Positions 26,916-35,790 of a stretch of 64,000 nucleotides of DNA are shown piece after piece (position 1 is the stretch's first letter; every line of letters starts with the position of its first letter). The stretch spans positions 1-64,000 of the forward strand of contig NZ_JAAIIJ010000002.1 in NCBI RefSeq assembly GCF_012932445.1. Direction: 5' to 3'. The position numbers and the translations under genes were made by a program. This DNA is from Bifidobacterium panos. Its GTDB lineage: Bacteria > Actinomycetota > Actinomycetes > Actinomycetales > Bifidobacteriaceae. The notes under the pieces were generated by a model. It did not search any database, had not been told where the DNA came from, and worked only from the letters and a program-made list of their open reading frames with translations.

Positions 26916-27299
26916 TCAGGCCTCGACGGGCGCGTTGACGTCCTTCGGCAGAGCCTTCTTGGCGGCGTCCACGATGGCCTTGAAGGTGTCGGGGTCGGAC
27001 ACGGCCAGCTCGGCCAGGGCGCGGCGATCCAGCTCAATGCCGGCGGCCTTCAGACCCTGGATGAAGCGGTTGTAAGTGATGCCCTCGGCGCGGACGGCGG
27101 CGTTGATGCGCTGAATCCACAGCTTGCGGAAATCACCCTTGCGAGCCTTGCGGTCGCGGAAGTTGTAGTTAAAGGAGTGGAGCAGCTGCTCCTTGGCCTT
27201 GCGGTACAGGCGGGAACGCTGACCGCGATAGCCGGACGCCCTTTCGAGGACGACGCGACGCTTCTTGTGAGCATTAACTGCGCGCTTGACACGTGCCAT
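26916..27299 (-). CDS. rplT: 50S ribosomal protein L20
   Basis: A 127-residue basic protein with the L20 opening [20 protein letters not shown] and the conserved [20 protein letters not shown]. It is essential for early 50S assembly and in many bacteria represses its own operon. AAGGA precedes the ATG. It follows rpmI at 45 bases. Confidence 0.97.
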   Translation of the reverse strand: MARVKRAVNAHKKRRVVLERASGYRGQRSRLYRKAKEQLLHSFNYNFRDRKARKGDFRKLWIQRINAAVRAEGITYNRFIQGLKAAGIELDRRALAELAVSDPDTFKAIVDAAKKALPKDVNAPVEA

Positions 27300-27344
27300 A
27301 ATCTATTCCTTCGCTTTCTTTGACGAATGTCTTAAACGGTTCTC

Positions 27345-27539
27345 TCACTTGCCCAGCATGCGGTTGAGCTTCTTGGCCTGCGCGGTGGGGATCACCTGAT
27401 CGGCCTTCAGTGCGCGGCGCTTGCGGGCGGACTTGTGTTCGAGATTGTGGCGCATGGCGCTACCGACCTGCATCAGCTTGCCCGTGCCGGTGCGACGGAC
27501 GCGCTTGGAAGCGGCGGAATTACTTTTCATCTTCGGCAT
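27345..27539 (-). CDS. rpmI: 50S ribosomal protein L35
   Basis: A 64-residue protein starting [20 protein letters not shown] and rich in Lys/Arg, as in all L35. GGAGGG lies seven bases before the ATG. The start overlaps the infC end by 20 bases, which implies translational coupling. Confidence 0.96.
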   Translation of the reverse strand: MPKMKSNSAASKRVRRTGTGKLMQVGSAMRHNLEHKSARKRRALKADQVIPTAQAKKLNRMLGK

Positions 27540-28374
27540 TGCTGCCCTCCTTATTGGTGTGCTTCTTGCTGGAAGTCTTGGTGGTGGCTTTGCTCGTGGC
27601 ACTGGCGGCCGTGCTCGCCGTCTTGTCGGAAGCGCTGGCGGCCTTGCTGTCAGTCTTGCTGGCGGAAGCCTTATCGCCGGTTTTGCTGTCGACTGTCTTG
27701 TCGACCTTGTCGGCGGCCTTGGGTGCAACCGCGGACTTCGCTTCGGCTGCGGCCTGGGCCTGCGCCTCCTGCTTGGCCGCAAGACGCGCAGCCTGACGCG
27801 CCTGGCGTTCGGCGCGGGACGTGGCGCCGCGACGACGCTGTTCGGACTGGGTGTGCACCTTCTTGCCCTTGGGCGCAAGCGTCATGATGATGTTGCGACC
27901 CTCCTGCTTGGGCTGATATTCGACGGTGCCGTATTCCTCCACATCCGCCGCAAGACGCTGCAGCAGCTCCACGCCTCCGATGGGGCGGGACTGCTCGCGG
28001 CCGCGCAGCATGATGGTGACCTTGACCTTGTCTCCGCCATTGAGGAAGCGGACCACATGCCCCTTCTTCACTTCGAAGTCATGATCGTCGATCTTCAAAC
28101 GGAAACGGATTTCCTTGATCTCAGCCGTGTTCTGATTGCGGCGAGCCTCACGAGCCTTGATTTTCTCGTTGTACTTGTATTTGCCGTAATCGATGAGCTT
28201 GGCCACAGGGGGCTTGGCGTTGGGCGCCACCTCGACGAGATCGAGGTTCGCCTCTTTCGCCAGGTTCAGTGCAACCGAGGTCGCGATGACGCCCACCTGC
28301 TCGCCCTTCGGGCCGATCAGGCGCACCTGCGAGACGCGAATCTCGTCATTAATGCGTGGTTCGTCGCTGATGAT
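27520..28374 (-). CDS. infC: Translation initiation factor IF-3, likely ATC start
   Basis: IF-3 with N-domain ([20 protein letters not shown]), linker helix and C-domain ([16 protein letters not shown]). Homology begins at about codon 1 here, yet no ATG, GTG or TTG is in frame nearby; AGAGGAATGGAG sits directly before two ATC codons (28374 and 28371). A rare AUC start is therefore likely, comparable with the known AUU start of E. coli infC that IF-3 uses for autoregulation. The first canonical in-frame codons lie 25 or more codons upstream and lack IF-3 homology. The C-terminus bears an extra Ala/Lys/Ser/Thr-rich tail of about 115 residues. Confidence 0.9.
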   Translation of the reverse strand: MISDEPRINDEIRVSQVRLIGPKGEQVGVIATSVALNLAKEANLDLVEVAPNAKPPVAKLIDYGKYKYNEKIKAREARRNQNTAEIKEIRFRLKIDDHDFEVKKGHVVRFLNGGDKVKVTIMLRGREQSRPIGGVELLQRLAADVEEYGTVEYQPKQEGRNIIMTLAPKGKKVHTQSEQRRRGATSRAERQARQAARLAAKQEAQAQAAAEAKSAVAPKAADKVDKTVDSKTGDKASASKTDSKAASASDKTASTAASATSKATTKTSSKKHTNKEGSNAEDEK

Positions 28375-28480
28375 GACTCCATTCCTCTGTATTGCGTAAC
28401 GGGGCGGCGAGGATGCACATTGCAGCGTTTCGGTTTCACAGCAAAGCACACGCGAATCGAATACGCGCATGCGTCAACGC

Positions 28481-28505
28481 ATTTCCCAAGAATTAATTGG
28501 GAAAT
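28481..28505 (-). promoter_or_regulatory. Hairpin in infC leader region
   Basis: A nine-base-pair stem (ATTTCCCAA / TTGGGAAAT) with a seven-base loop lies about 107 bases upstream of infC, and a second short stem (GAAGCC / GGGCTTC) is just upstream of it. infC-rpmI-rplT operons often have structured leaders controlling expression. There is no U-run after the hairpin, so the mechanism is open. Confidence 0.4.
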
Positions 28506-28639
28506 ATGCCATGAACCCGAAGCCCTGAAAGGCTTCCAGGTGGGGTTGCCCCGCTTTCTTGATTTCTCAAGCCTTGAAGATAATACCACGCCCCCCGACA
28601 AAGCCCGGGGTTCGGCGGGCGCATTACACTTGGGTGACC

Positions 28640-29362
28640 ATGAGCGAGATATGCGTGGTATTCGGTGCCGGGGAGTATTACGACGAGCGGCCAGCGGTGC
28701 CGCAAGGCGCGTTCGTGGTGGCGGCCGACGGCGGGCTGGATCATGCGCGGGCGCTTGGTGTTTCGGTCGACGTGACGGTGGGCGATTTCGATTCGCTTGC
28801 CGGTTCGATGCCCGAATGCGACGAACGCACCGTCAAGCTGCCGGCCGAGAAGGACGATCCCGACATGCTGTCCGCGCTGAAAATCGGATGGGCGCAGGGC
28901 GGCCGCGTGTTCCATATTTACGGCGGCCTCGGCGCGCGCGTCGACCACACCATCGCCAACATTGAGCTCATGGCGCTGTTGGCCGAACACGGCGGCCTCG
29001 GTTTGTTGCATGGCGACGGCCAGATCGTCACCGCCGTATGCGACGGCGCGTTGCGATTCGCCCAGAGCGACGTGCCGCCCGGACGTATGGTGTCGGTGTT
29101 CGCGCACAGCGACGTCGCATGCGCAGTCAGCGAATCCGGGCTGAAATACGAAGTGACGAATGCGACGATGACGCGAACCCAGGTGGTGGGATTGAGCAAC
29201 GAGTTTCGAGACGGCCTGCCCGCCACCATCGATGTGCGGCACGGCACGCTTATCGTCACGTTTCCCGCAGAAGCGCCGTTGCCGCAGTTGGTGTCGCATC
29301 GCACCTTTCAGGGGGATTTGGGCGAACTCGACACCGAAGTATCGGCGTTCCTGCATCAATAG
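28640..29362 (+). CDS. thiN: Thiamine pyrophosphokinase
   Basis: A 240-residue enzyme that makes thiamine diphosphate from thiamine and ATP. It has VVAADGGLDHARALGV, the catalytic VGDFDS, KDDPDMLSALK and GGLGARVDHTIAN motifs of the TPK catalytic domain, followed by the beta-rich thiamine-binding domain. The start ATG 28640 has a weak GGGTGA ribosome site; a 27-codon upstream frame extension covers the infC promoter region and is unlikely. It is divergent from infC. Confidence 0.92.
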   Translation: MSEICVVFGAGEYYDERPAVPQGAFVVAADGGLDHARALGVSVDVTVGDFDSLAGSMPECDERTVKLPAEKDDPDMLSALKIGWAQGGRVFHIYGGLGARVDHTIANIELMALLAEHGGLGLLHGDGQIVTAVCDGALRFAQSDVPPGRMVSVFAHSDVACAVSESGLKYEVTNATMTRTQVVGLSNEFRDGLPATIDVRHGTLIVTFPAEAPLPQLVSHRTFQGDLGELDTEVSAFLHQ

Positions 29363-29502
29363 GAGAGCAGGCGAGCGGACGGCGCACCACCGGCGTTCGC
29401 ACGTGTCTGAAGTACAGGAGGGGCATTACAGTAGGAGGCGTTGGTTAAACCACGGTTCGGGGCACCTGAACGCATACCGAACCTTCCCCAAGGGAGAATT
29501 AC

Positions 29503-30561
29503 ATGACAGTTAAGATTGGTATCAACGGCTTCGGTCGCATCGGTCGTCTCGCTTTCCGTCGCATTTTCGAGCTGCAGGCTCGCGGCGGCCAGGCCGGCGA
29601 CATCGAAGTTGCCGCCATCAACGACCTGACTTCCCCGGCTGCCCTGGCTTATCTGCTGAAGTACGACAGCACGCACGGCACCTTCCGTCACGACGACGGC
29701 ACCCCGGTGGAGGTGAAGGCCACCGATAACTCCATCGTGGTGGACGGCAAGGAATACAAGGTTTACGCCGAGAAGGACGCCAACGACATCCCGTGGGTCA
29801 AGAACGACGGCGTCGAGTATGTGCTCGAGTGCACCGGCTTCTATACCTCCGCCGAGAAGTCCCAGGCTCACATCAACGCCGGCGCCAAGAAGGTGCTGAT
29901 TTCCGCTCCGGCCAAGGACGACACCACCCCGACCGTCGTGTTCGGCGTGAACCACGACATCCTCAAGCCGACCGACGTGATCGTGTCCGCCGGTTCCTGC
30001 ACCACCAACTCCATGGCCGCCATGGTCAAGCTGCTGAACGACAAGTGGGGCATCCAGGCTGGCTTCATGACCACCATCCACGCCTACACCGGCACCCAGA
30101 TGATTCTGGACGGCCCGCGTGGCACCAAGTCCGGCCGCGATCTGCGCGCCGCCGCCAACAACACCATCGCCCACTCCACCGGTGCCGCCAAGGCCATCGG
30201 CAAGGTTGTGCCCGAGGTCAACGGCAAGCTGCAGGGCCATGCGCAGCGTGTGCAGGTGCCGGACGGCTCCGTCACCGAGCTGACCACCGTGCTGGGCAAG
30301 GAGACCACCGCCGACGAGATCAACGCCGCGTTCAAGGCCGCCTTCTCCGACACCGATTACTACGGCTACAACGACGAGGGCATCGTCTCCGGTGACATCA
30401 TCGGCGACACCCACGGCGGCGTGTTCGACCCGACCCAGACCGATGTCAACACCGTTGACGGCGTGACCCTGGCTCGCACCGTCTCCTTCTACGACAACGA
30501 GTACGGCTTCACCTCCAACATGATCCGTACCCTGCTGTACTTCGCTGAGATCTCCGAGTGA
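29503..30561 (+). CDS. gap: Glyceraldehyde-3-phosphate dehydrogenase
   Basis: A 352-residue glycolytic enzyme acting in the lower half of the bifid shunt. It has the NAD fold opening [15 protein letters not shown], catalytic [17 protein letters not shown] and the C-terminal [18 protein letters not shown] precedes the ATG. Codon use is strongly biased to C-ending codons, as expected of a very highly expressed gene. A strong terminator follows. Confidence 0.97.
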   Translation: MTVKIGINGFGRIGRLAFRRIFELQARGGQAGDIEVAAINDLTSPAALAYLLKYDSTHGTFRHDDGTPVEVKATDNSIVVDGKEYKVYAEKDANDIPWVKNDGVEYVLECTGFYTSAEKSQAHINAGAKKVLISAPAKDDTTPTVVFGVNHDILKPTDVIVSAGSCTTNSMAAMVKLLNDKWGIQAGFMTTIHAYTGTQMILDGPRGTKSGRDLRAAANNTIAHSTGAAKAIGKVVPEVNGKLQGHAQRVQVPDGSVTELTTVLGKETTADEINAAFKAAFSDTDYYGYNDEGIVSGDIIGDTHGGVFDPTQTDVNTVDGVTLARTVSFYDNEYGFTSNMIRTLLYFAEISE

Positions 30562-30605
30562 GCCGACGCGGAAGTCTTCCGCTCGGTTCATAACGAACTC
30601 GACCA

Positions 30606-30640
30606 AAGGGCTTGTCGCTTGTACGCGGCAAGCCCCTTTT
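30606..30640 (+). terminator. Terminator after gap
   Basis: GGGCTTG pairs with CAAGCCC around a 14-base loop that can pair further, ending in CCTTTT. It is 45 bases after the gap stop and faces the convergent ispH gene. Confidence 0.85.
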
Positions 30641-30647
30641 CATACGC

Positions 30648-31670
30648 CTAACGCTGCCGGCGCAGTTCGGACGGCAATACGAAGTGCATGTTTTCCTTGG
30701 TGGTATTCACCGACTGCATATCGATGTATCCCATGCCCTGCAAGGCGCGAACGACGCCTTCGACATAGACTTCCGGCACGGAGGCACCGGAGGACACGCC
30801 CACGGCGTCCACATCCTCGAACCACGAGGCATCGAGTTCGCCGGCGTCGTCCACGCGATGCGCCAAGCCGCGCCCTCCCGTTTTCGCCGGAGCGTCAGGC
30901 GAGCCGAATCGCGCATCCAGCCCCTCCTGACCCACTTCCACCAGTCGCACGGAGTTCGACGAATTGGCCGAACCGACAATCACCACGCAGTCGGAGAGCA
31001 TCGCCACCTTTTTGATGGCCTCCTGACGGTTCGAGGTGGCATAGCAGATATCGGAGCTGGGCGGCGTCTCAATCCACGGGAACCGGCGTTGCAAGGCGGC
31101 AATCGTGCCGGCGGTCTCGTCCACGCTCAACGTGGTCTGGGTGAGCATCACCAGCTTGGTGTCGGGCGCGAAATCAAGCTTGCATACGTCGTCCTCATGT
31201 TCGATCAGATGCACGTGCTCGGGGCTCTCCCCCACCACGCCGACCGCTTCCTCGTGCCCCTGATGGCCGATATAGACGATTTCATATCCCTCGCGCACGA
31301 AGCGCAACACCTCGCGATGCACCTTGCTCACCAGCGGGCATGTGGCGTCGATGACGTTCAGCCCGCGTGCCTCGGCCTCGGCTTTCACCGCGGGCGAAAC
31401 GCCGTGGGCGGAAAACACCACCGGCACGCCGGCCTCGGCCGCCTGAGGGGGGATCTCGCTGAGCTCCTCGATGAACACGGCCCCCTGGAACCTAAGTTCC
31501 TCGACGACGTGGCGGTTGTGCACGATTTGGCGGCGCACATACACCGGGGGCAACCCGGCTGGCCGCGTGCCGTTCGAGGCGGTTTTGAGAATGGTCTGCA
31601 CCGTCAGAATCGCCCGATCCACCCCGGCGCAGAAACCGCGCGGATCAGCCAGCACAATACGTTTGCCCAT
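30648..31670 (-). CDS. ispH: 4-hydroxy-3-methylbut-2-enyl diphosphate reductase
   Basis: A 340-residue iron-sulfur enzyme making IPP and DMAPP in the final step of the MEP isoprenoid pathway. Its three cluster cysteines are in DPRGFCAGVDRA, DATCPLVSK and SDICYATSNRQ, with conserved FSAHGVSP and IGHQGHEEA. GAAGGTG precedes ATG 31670; the same frame continues far upstream but there it is antisense to the epimerase gene. It converges on gap. Confidence 0.94.
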   Translation of the reverse strand: MGKRIVLADPRGFCAGVDRAILTVQTILKTASNGTRPAGLPPVYVRRQIVHNRHVVEELRFQGAVFIEELSEIPPQAAEAGVPVVFSAHGVSPAVKAEAEARGLNVIDATCPLVSKVHREVLRFVREGYEIVYIGHQGHEEAVGVVGESPEHVHLIEHEDDVCKLDFAPDTKLVMLTQTTLSVDETAGTIAALQRRFPWIETPPSSDICYATSNRQEAIKKVAMLSDCVVIVGSANSSNSVRLVEVGQEGLDARFGSPDAPAKTGGRGLAHRVDDAGELDASWFEDVDAVGVSSGASVPEVYVEGVVRALQGMGYIDMQSVNTTKENMHFVLPSELRRQR

Positions 31671-31823
31671 AGTCACCTTCCGTGGAACTTTTTCGAAACA
31701 CCAGCATAACCAATGCCATGTCGAGCGCCGTCGCGCCCGTAGGGACCAAGAGGTGCGGCGGCGCGCTAGACTGGGGTGTTGGCGACAATAACCGTTCAAA
31801 CAACCATGTATGAAAGAGACACT

Positions 31824-32774
31824 ATGGCAACGAACCGCCCCCCGCGCACCGGTCAACAATATTCCCTCACCCACGGCGACTGGCAGGCCGTCGTCACCGA
31901 ACTCGGCGCCACGTTGCGCACGCTCACCTATCAGGGGCGCAACGTCGTCGTGCCGCTCGGGCAGGACGACCCCGTCACCTGCTGCCACGGACAACTGCTC
32001 GTGCCGTTCCCCAACCGCATTGAGGCCGGCACCTACACCTTCCAAGGCGAGACCTACGAACTGCCGATCGACGAGCACGAACGCAACAACGCCATTCACG
32101 GCTACGGTTATCGCTCGTTCTGGAAGTTGGAGAGCTCAAGCGAGAGCAGCGTCACCCTGTCGTGGCGCGTGCCGTTCCTGCTGGGTTATCCGTTCGACGT
32201 CACCGTCACGACCACTTATGAACTGACCGACGAGGGGCTGAACATCATCGTCAGTGCCACCAACAACGGCGATACCGACGCGCCGTGGGCGCTGGCCATC
32301 CACCCGTGGCTCGACAACGGTTTCAACGGCTATGGCGACGAAATCGACGGCCAGAACGCGCAGTGTACCCTCACTGTGCCGGGCAACACGCATGTGACGG
32401 TCAACGAGAACCTCATCCCCACCGGCACCGAACCGGTGGATGGCACTAAATACGATTTGCGCCAGCCGCGCCTGCTCACCGAACAGCCGTATGACGATGC
32501 GTGGACCGACCTTGAGCACGATGCCGACGGCACAGTCACCGCCACGTTCACGCGCCCCGACGGCCTGAGCGTGCGCATCGGCGGCGACGAGACGATCACC
32601 TCCTATCAGGTGTGCACCGGCACGAAGTTCCCGGCCTTCAAGCACCCGGCCGGCACCGCCGTCGAGCCGCAGACCGCGTATGCCAACGCGTTCAACACCG
32701 GCAATCAGCTCATCGTCATCAAGCCGGGCAAGACGAGCACCACCAAGCTGTTCATCAATGCGTCCCTTGAGTAG
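31824..32774 (+). CDS. Aldose 1-epimerase family protein
   Basis: A 316-residue galactose-mutarotase-fold protein that should interconvert sugar anomers. Visible features are LLVPFPNRIEAGTYTF, HGYGYRSFWKLE (catalytic His), the ALAIHPW motif (second His) and the C-terminal QTAYANAFNTGNQL with a likely catalytic acid nearby. AAAGAGA precedes ATG 31824; ATG 31806 is an alternative. The substrate specificity (galactose, glucose or a derivative) is not clear. Confidence 0.87.
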   Translation: MATNRPPRTGQQYSLTHGDWQAVVTELGATLRTLTYQGRNVVVPLGQDDPVTCCHGQLLVPFPNRIEAGTYTFQGETYELPIDEHERNNAIHGYGYRSFWKLESSSESSVTLSWRVPFLLGYPFDVTVTTTYELTDEGLNIIVSATNNGDTDAPWALAIHPWLDNGFNGYGDEIDGQNAQCTLTVPGNTHVTVNENLIPTGTEPVDGTKYDLRQPRLLTEQPYDDAWTDLEHDADGTVTATFTRPDGLSVRIGGDETITSYQVCTGTKFPAFKHPAGTAVEPQTAYANAFNTGNQLIVIKPGKTSTTKLFINASLE

Positions 32775-32861
32775 GAGTAGGCCGATGAGTGGTTCAATGC
32801 CTCCGTCTGGAGGTTATGGCACAATACACGAGGCTTATTCTTTAATGCAAAGGAGTTCATC

Positions 32862-32936
32862 ATGGGTATGCGCGGACGTAAGCGCAAGGATCGTCGCAAG
32901 AAGGCCGCCAATCACGGCAAGCGCCCGAACGCCTGA
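32862..32936 (+). CDS. 50S ribosomal protein bL37 (24 residues)
   Basis: A very short, highly basic reading frame preceded by AAAGGAG seven bases upstream and followed by a strong terminator. The product starts MGMRGRKRKDRRKK and ends ANHGKRPNA. This closely resembles actinobacterial bL37, a tiny peptide first seen in mycobacterial ribosome structures. It would bind the large subunit. It is too short for most gene callers. The second ATG two codons in could also start. Confidence 0.88.
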   Translation: MGMRGRKRKDRRKKAANHGKRPNA

Positions 32937-32956
32937 TTATTCGTAACGAATAGTGC

Positions 32957-32992
32957 AAAACCCGCTGAATCGTTTCGGTTCGGCGGGTTTTC
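32957..32992 (+). terminator. Terminator after bL37 gene
   Basis: ACCCGCTGAA pairs with TTCGGCGGGT (one wobble), flanked by AAAA and TTTT, so it can work in both directions. Confidence 0.85.
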
Positions 32993-33000
32993 CATTGCGG

Positions 33001-33060
33001 CGCTTAGTCTTGGCCTGACTTGGTTTGGCTCGGCTTAGCTTGGTCTGGTCTGGCTCGCTG
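33001..33060. repeat. Low-complexity CTTGG/CTCGG tract
   Basis: An irregular run of TTGGCT, TTGGTCT and CTCGGCTTAG-like units fills the gap before the cysteine-rich gene. No gene or clear site is seen in it. Confidence 0.5.
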
Positions 33061-33065
33061 CTTCC

Positions 33066-33419
33066 TTATTCCTGACAGCAGCAGCAACGGTCAAGGGTTT
33101 CCTTGAGACGCGCCATCAAGCACTCGGGGGCACTTTCGGGGCGCAGATATGCCCTGAGCGCGGCTATCATCGCCTGTTCGTGCGCATCGCAGCAGACGGC
33201 GGGATCGAAGCAATCGGCCACGGCTTGCGATTCACCCAAAATGACCCTTTGCGTGATCGATGTGGCGCTGAACGTCGTCTCGCCACACGCTCCGGAGACA
33301 ACATGCACCTGACGCACCACGACATCGGCATCGGCATCAACGCGGGTGACGGCGATATGCCGCCGTTCGAGCGGCGAGCAATCACCGCAACAAGCATCGT
33401 CATGTTCCATATTGCTCAT
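33066..33419 (-). CDS. Cysteine-rich small protein, candidate anti-sigma factor
   Basis: A 117-residue protein with about 14 cysteines: a CCGDC group near the N-terminus, a DCFDPAVCC group in the middle and a terminal CCCC. It starts three bases after the stop of the ECF sigma gene, with GGAGTGAC as ribosome site, so the two are translationally coupled. In related actinobacteria this position holds the RsrA/RshA zinc anti-sigma factor. Only a loose version of HxxxCxxC is present (His6, Cys10, Cys11, Cys14), and the C-terminal APECLMARLKETLDR weakly recalls RsrA. Thiol-redox or metal sensing is inference. Confidence 0.65.
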   Translation of the reverse strand: MSNMEHDDACCGDCSPLERRHIAVTRVDADADVVVRQVHVVSGACGETTFSATSITQRVILGESQAVADCFDPAVCCDAHEQAMIAALRAYLRPESAPECLMARLKETLDRCCCCQE

Positions 33420-33422
33420 AAG

Positions 33423-34094
33423 TCACTCCTGTTGTGCATTATCGCCCCGAGCCACGGCCTCAGCACCCGTTGTCTCGCCACGCGAGCCGCCTGGCAGCTG
33501 CCGGCCATAACCACGCTCACGCGCGTAGGCCGCAAGTTCGTGTTTGAGCTGTGTGCGGGCGCGATTGAGCCGGCTCATCACCGTGCCGATTTTCACGCCC
33601 TGCTCTTCAGCCACTTGGGTGTAGGACTTGCCGTCAATCGCCGCGTCAATGAACACCTGACGCCGTTCGTCGGGCAGTTTGGCGAGCGCGTTCATGATCT
33701 CCTCGGGGGCGAATGCGTCCAAATACTCGTCCTCGGCGGATTTCAACCCGTCCGACGAATGTTCCGAAGCGGCGTAGATATCCCAATCGTCATATTCGCC
33801 GGAGGAATCGTTGGCGCGCTGCGGGCGGCGCTTGGATTTGGCATATTGGTTGAAAAAGGCGTTGCGCTCAATGGTGGTCATCCACGCGGCGAAGTTCGTC
33901 CCCGGCGTGAACGAATCGAAGGCCTTGAACCCGCGTTCGAAGGTGTCTTGCACCAAGTCCTGCGCGTCGTCCGGGTTGTTCGTCAGCCTCATCGCCTGAC
34001 GATACAGCGCGTCGACCACGGGCATGGCAAGTCCCTCGAAGCGGGCACGCCGCTGCGCCATGGTCTCCCCGTCGTTGTTTGTCACATGTGTCAT
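33423..34094 (-). CDS. ECF sigma factor, SigR/SigH-like
   Basis: An RNA polymerase sigma factor of about 223 residues. Region 2 is LTNNPDDAQDLVQDTFERGF through NFAAWMTTIERNAFFNQYAK; region 4 is LPDERRQVFIDAAIDGKSY and the helix-turn-helix GVKIGTVMSRLNRAR. Similarity is to the SigR/SigH oxidative-stress group. ATG 34094 has no ribosome site; ATG 34061, preceded by GGGGAG, is a likely alternative giving 212 residues. It is divergent from murE, with 72 bases between, and coupled to the cysteine-rich gene. Confidence 0.88.
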   Translation of the reverse strand: MTHVTNNDGETMAQRRARFEGLAMPVVDALYRQAMRLTNNPDDAQDLVQDTFERGFKAFDSFTPGTNFAAWMTTIERNAFFNQYAKSKRRPQRANDSSGEYDDWDIYAASEHSSDGLKSAEDEYLDAFAPEEIMNALAKLPDERRQVFIDAAIDGKSYTQVAEEQGVKIGTVMSRLNRARTQLKHELAAYARERGYGRQLPGGSRGETTGAEAVARGDNAQQE

Positions 34095-34166
34095 TGTAAT
34101 CGCGCCGAGCGTGATGTCTGGCGCAACGCGCACAGTGGTATGAGAACGCCCGATGAAAGGATGCGC

Positions 34167-35723
34167 ATGAGCCTGACGCTGAACCGCGCCGTAGCACTGT
34201 TGAAGCAGCATGATCTGTTGCGCGAAATCGTCACCCCCGGCCGCTGGACGCTTGATGCCGCGAGCTGCGCGGATGCGGATCAGACATTCGCCGCCATCAC
34301 CTACGACACGCGTCAGATCGAACCGGGCACCCTGCTGGTGTGCAAGGGGCGCTTCAGCCCCAAGTTCCTCGACAGTTGCGACGAGCGCGGGCTTGCGGCC
34401 TATGTGTCCGAAACCGAGTTCAGCGAACATACGCGCACACCCGGGCTGATCGTCAGCGACGCGCGCAAGGCGCTGAGCCTGCTTGCCGCTGAAGTTTACG
34501 GCCACCCGGAGCGCCAACTCACGCTCATCGGCATCACCGGCACGAAAGGCAAAACCACCACGGCCTATTTCACCCAAGCCGTGCTCAACGCCCATAGCGG
34601 CGGCCATTGCGCCCTGTTCTCCTCGGTGGACAACTGCCTCGACGGGCGCACCTATGTCGAATCCGACCTGACCACCCCCGAATCGCTCGATGCGCTGCGC
34701 ATGATGCGCCAGGCTGTCGATAACGGCATGGAATACCTCGTCATGGAAGTCAGTTCGCAAGCCTACAAGGTTCAGCGCCTGTATGGGATTACGTTCGACG
34801 TGGGCGCGTTTTTGAATATCTCGCCTGACCACATCAGCCCCATCGAGCACCCCACATTCGAGGATTATCTGTATTGCAAGCGCCAGCTCATCGCCCATGC
34901 GCGCACGCTGGTGTTGAACGCCCACGCCGCGCATGTGGATTTGCTGCGCGAGGATGCGGCTGGGGCCGATGTACCCGTCCATGAGTTCGCTTTGCTGGGC
35001 GAGCAGCCGAGCTCGCACTCCCCCGCCACCTGCGGCTGGCCGTGCGGCGGCAAAAATGCTATGGCATATCAATTCCGACTCGACGGCGAGGAACTGGGCG
35101 ACTATGCGCTCGACTTGGCGGGCGATTTCAATGTCGAGAACGCGCTTGCCGCCGTCACCATCGCCCACGCCGCGGGCGTGCCGGCAAACGCGACCGACGC
35201 CCTGCATGCCATGCAGCACACGCGCGTGCCGGGACGTATGGAGCAGTTCGACGACGAGGAAAGCGACACGCACGCCATCGTCGACTACGCGCACAATTTC
35301 GCCTCCGTCAAGCGGCTGATCGACTATGTGGACGCTCGTTATGGCGAATGCAAGCCAGCGATCACGCTGGTCACCGGCTCGGCCGGCAACAAGGCGCTCG
35401 ACCGCCGGCGTGAAATCGTCGAGGCGGCGCAGAATCGCATCGCAAGGTTCATCTTCACCACCGAAGACACCGACACCGAGCCGCATGAAGACATCTGCAA
35501 GAGCATGCTGGCGAACGTCACCAACCCGGAAGTCAAGACGTCAATCGTTATCAACCGCGCCGACGCCATCGCCGACGCCATCGCCGACGCCCAAGCGCAC
35601 GCCGGGCGCACCGATGTGATTCTCATCATCGGCAAGGGCAACGAGCGCTGGATCAAGGATTTCAACAAGCACACGCCCTATGAAGGCGACGACCATGTGG
35701 TCGAGCGGCTGCTCGCCGCCTAA
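34167..35723 (+). CDS. murE: UDP-N-acetylmuramyl-tripeptide synthetase (MurE-like)
   Basis: A 518-residue Mur ligase that adds the third amino acid to the peptidoglycan stem. It has GITGTKGKTTTAYFTQAVL (ATP site), TTPESLD, EVSSQAYKV, FLNISPDHISPIEHPTFEDY and VDYAHNFASV. The DNPR motif used by diaminopimelate-adding enzymes is replaced by TTEDTDTEP, consistent with lysine or ornithine as in bifidobacterial walls. AAAGG precedes ATG 34167; the open frame upstream to 33180 is antisense to the sigma region. A FemAB-like gene follows, fitting a branched stem peptide. Confidence 0.88.
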   Translation: MSLTLNRAVALLKQHDLLREIVTPGRWTLDAASCADADQTFAAITYDTRQIEPGTLLVCKGRFSPKFLDSCDERGLAAYVSETEFSEHTRTPGLIVSDARKALSLLAAEVYGHPERQLTLIGITGTKGKTTTAYFTQAVLNAHSGGHCALFSSVDNCLDGRTYVESDLTTPESLDALRMMRQAVDNGMEYLVMEVSSQAYKVQRLYGITFDVGAFLNISPDHISPIEHPTFEDYLYCKRQLIAHARTLVLNAHAAHVDLLREDAAGADVPVHEFALLGEQPSSHSPATCGWPCGGKNAMAYQFRLDGEELGDYALDLAGDFNVENALAAVTIAHAAGVPANATDALHAMQHTRVPGRMEQFDDEESDTHAIVDYAHNFASVKRLIDYVDARYGECKPAITLVTGSAGNKALDRRREIVEAAQNRIARFIFTTEDTDTEPHEDICKSMLANVTNPEVKTSIVINRADAIADAIADAQAHAGRTDVILIIGKGNERWIKDFNKHTPYEGDDHVVERLLAA

Positions 35724-35790
35724 CGGCCCATATACACCCCGATACACCCCGCTTATCCCAGAACTTCAGTCAACCAACCAAAGGATTATT

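Noticed and set aside
31671-32099. N-terminal extension of ispH
   Set aside because: It is antisense to the epimerase gene and lacks homology; a ribosome site precedes ATG 31670.
33180-34166. N-terminal extension of murE
   Set aside because: It runs antisense through the sigma factor and cysteine-rich genes; a ribosome site precedes ATG 34167.
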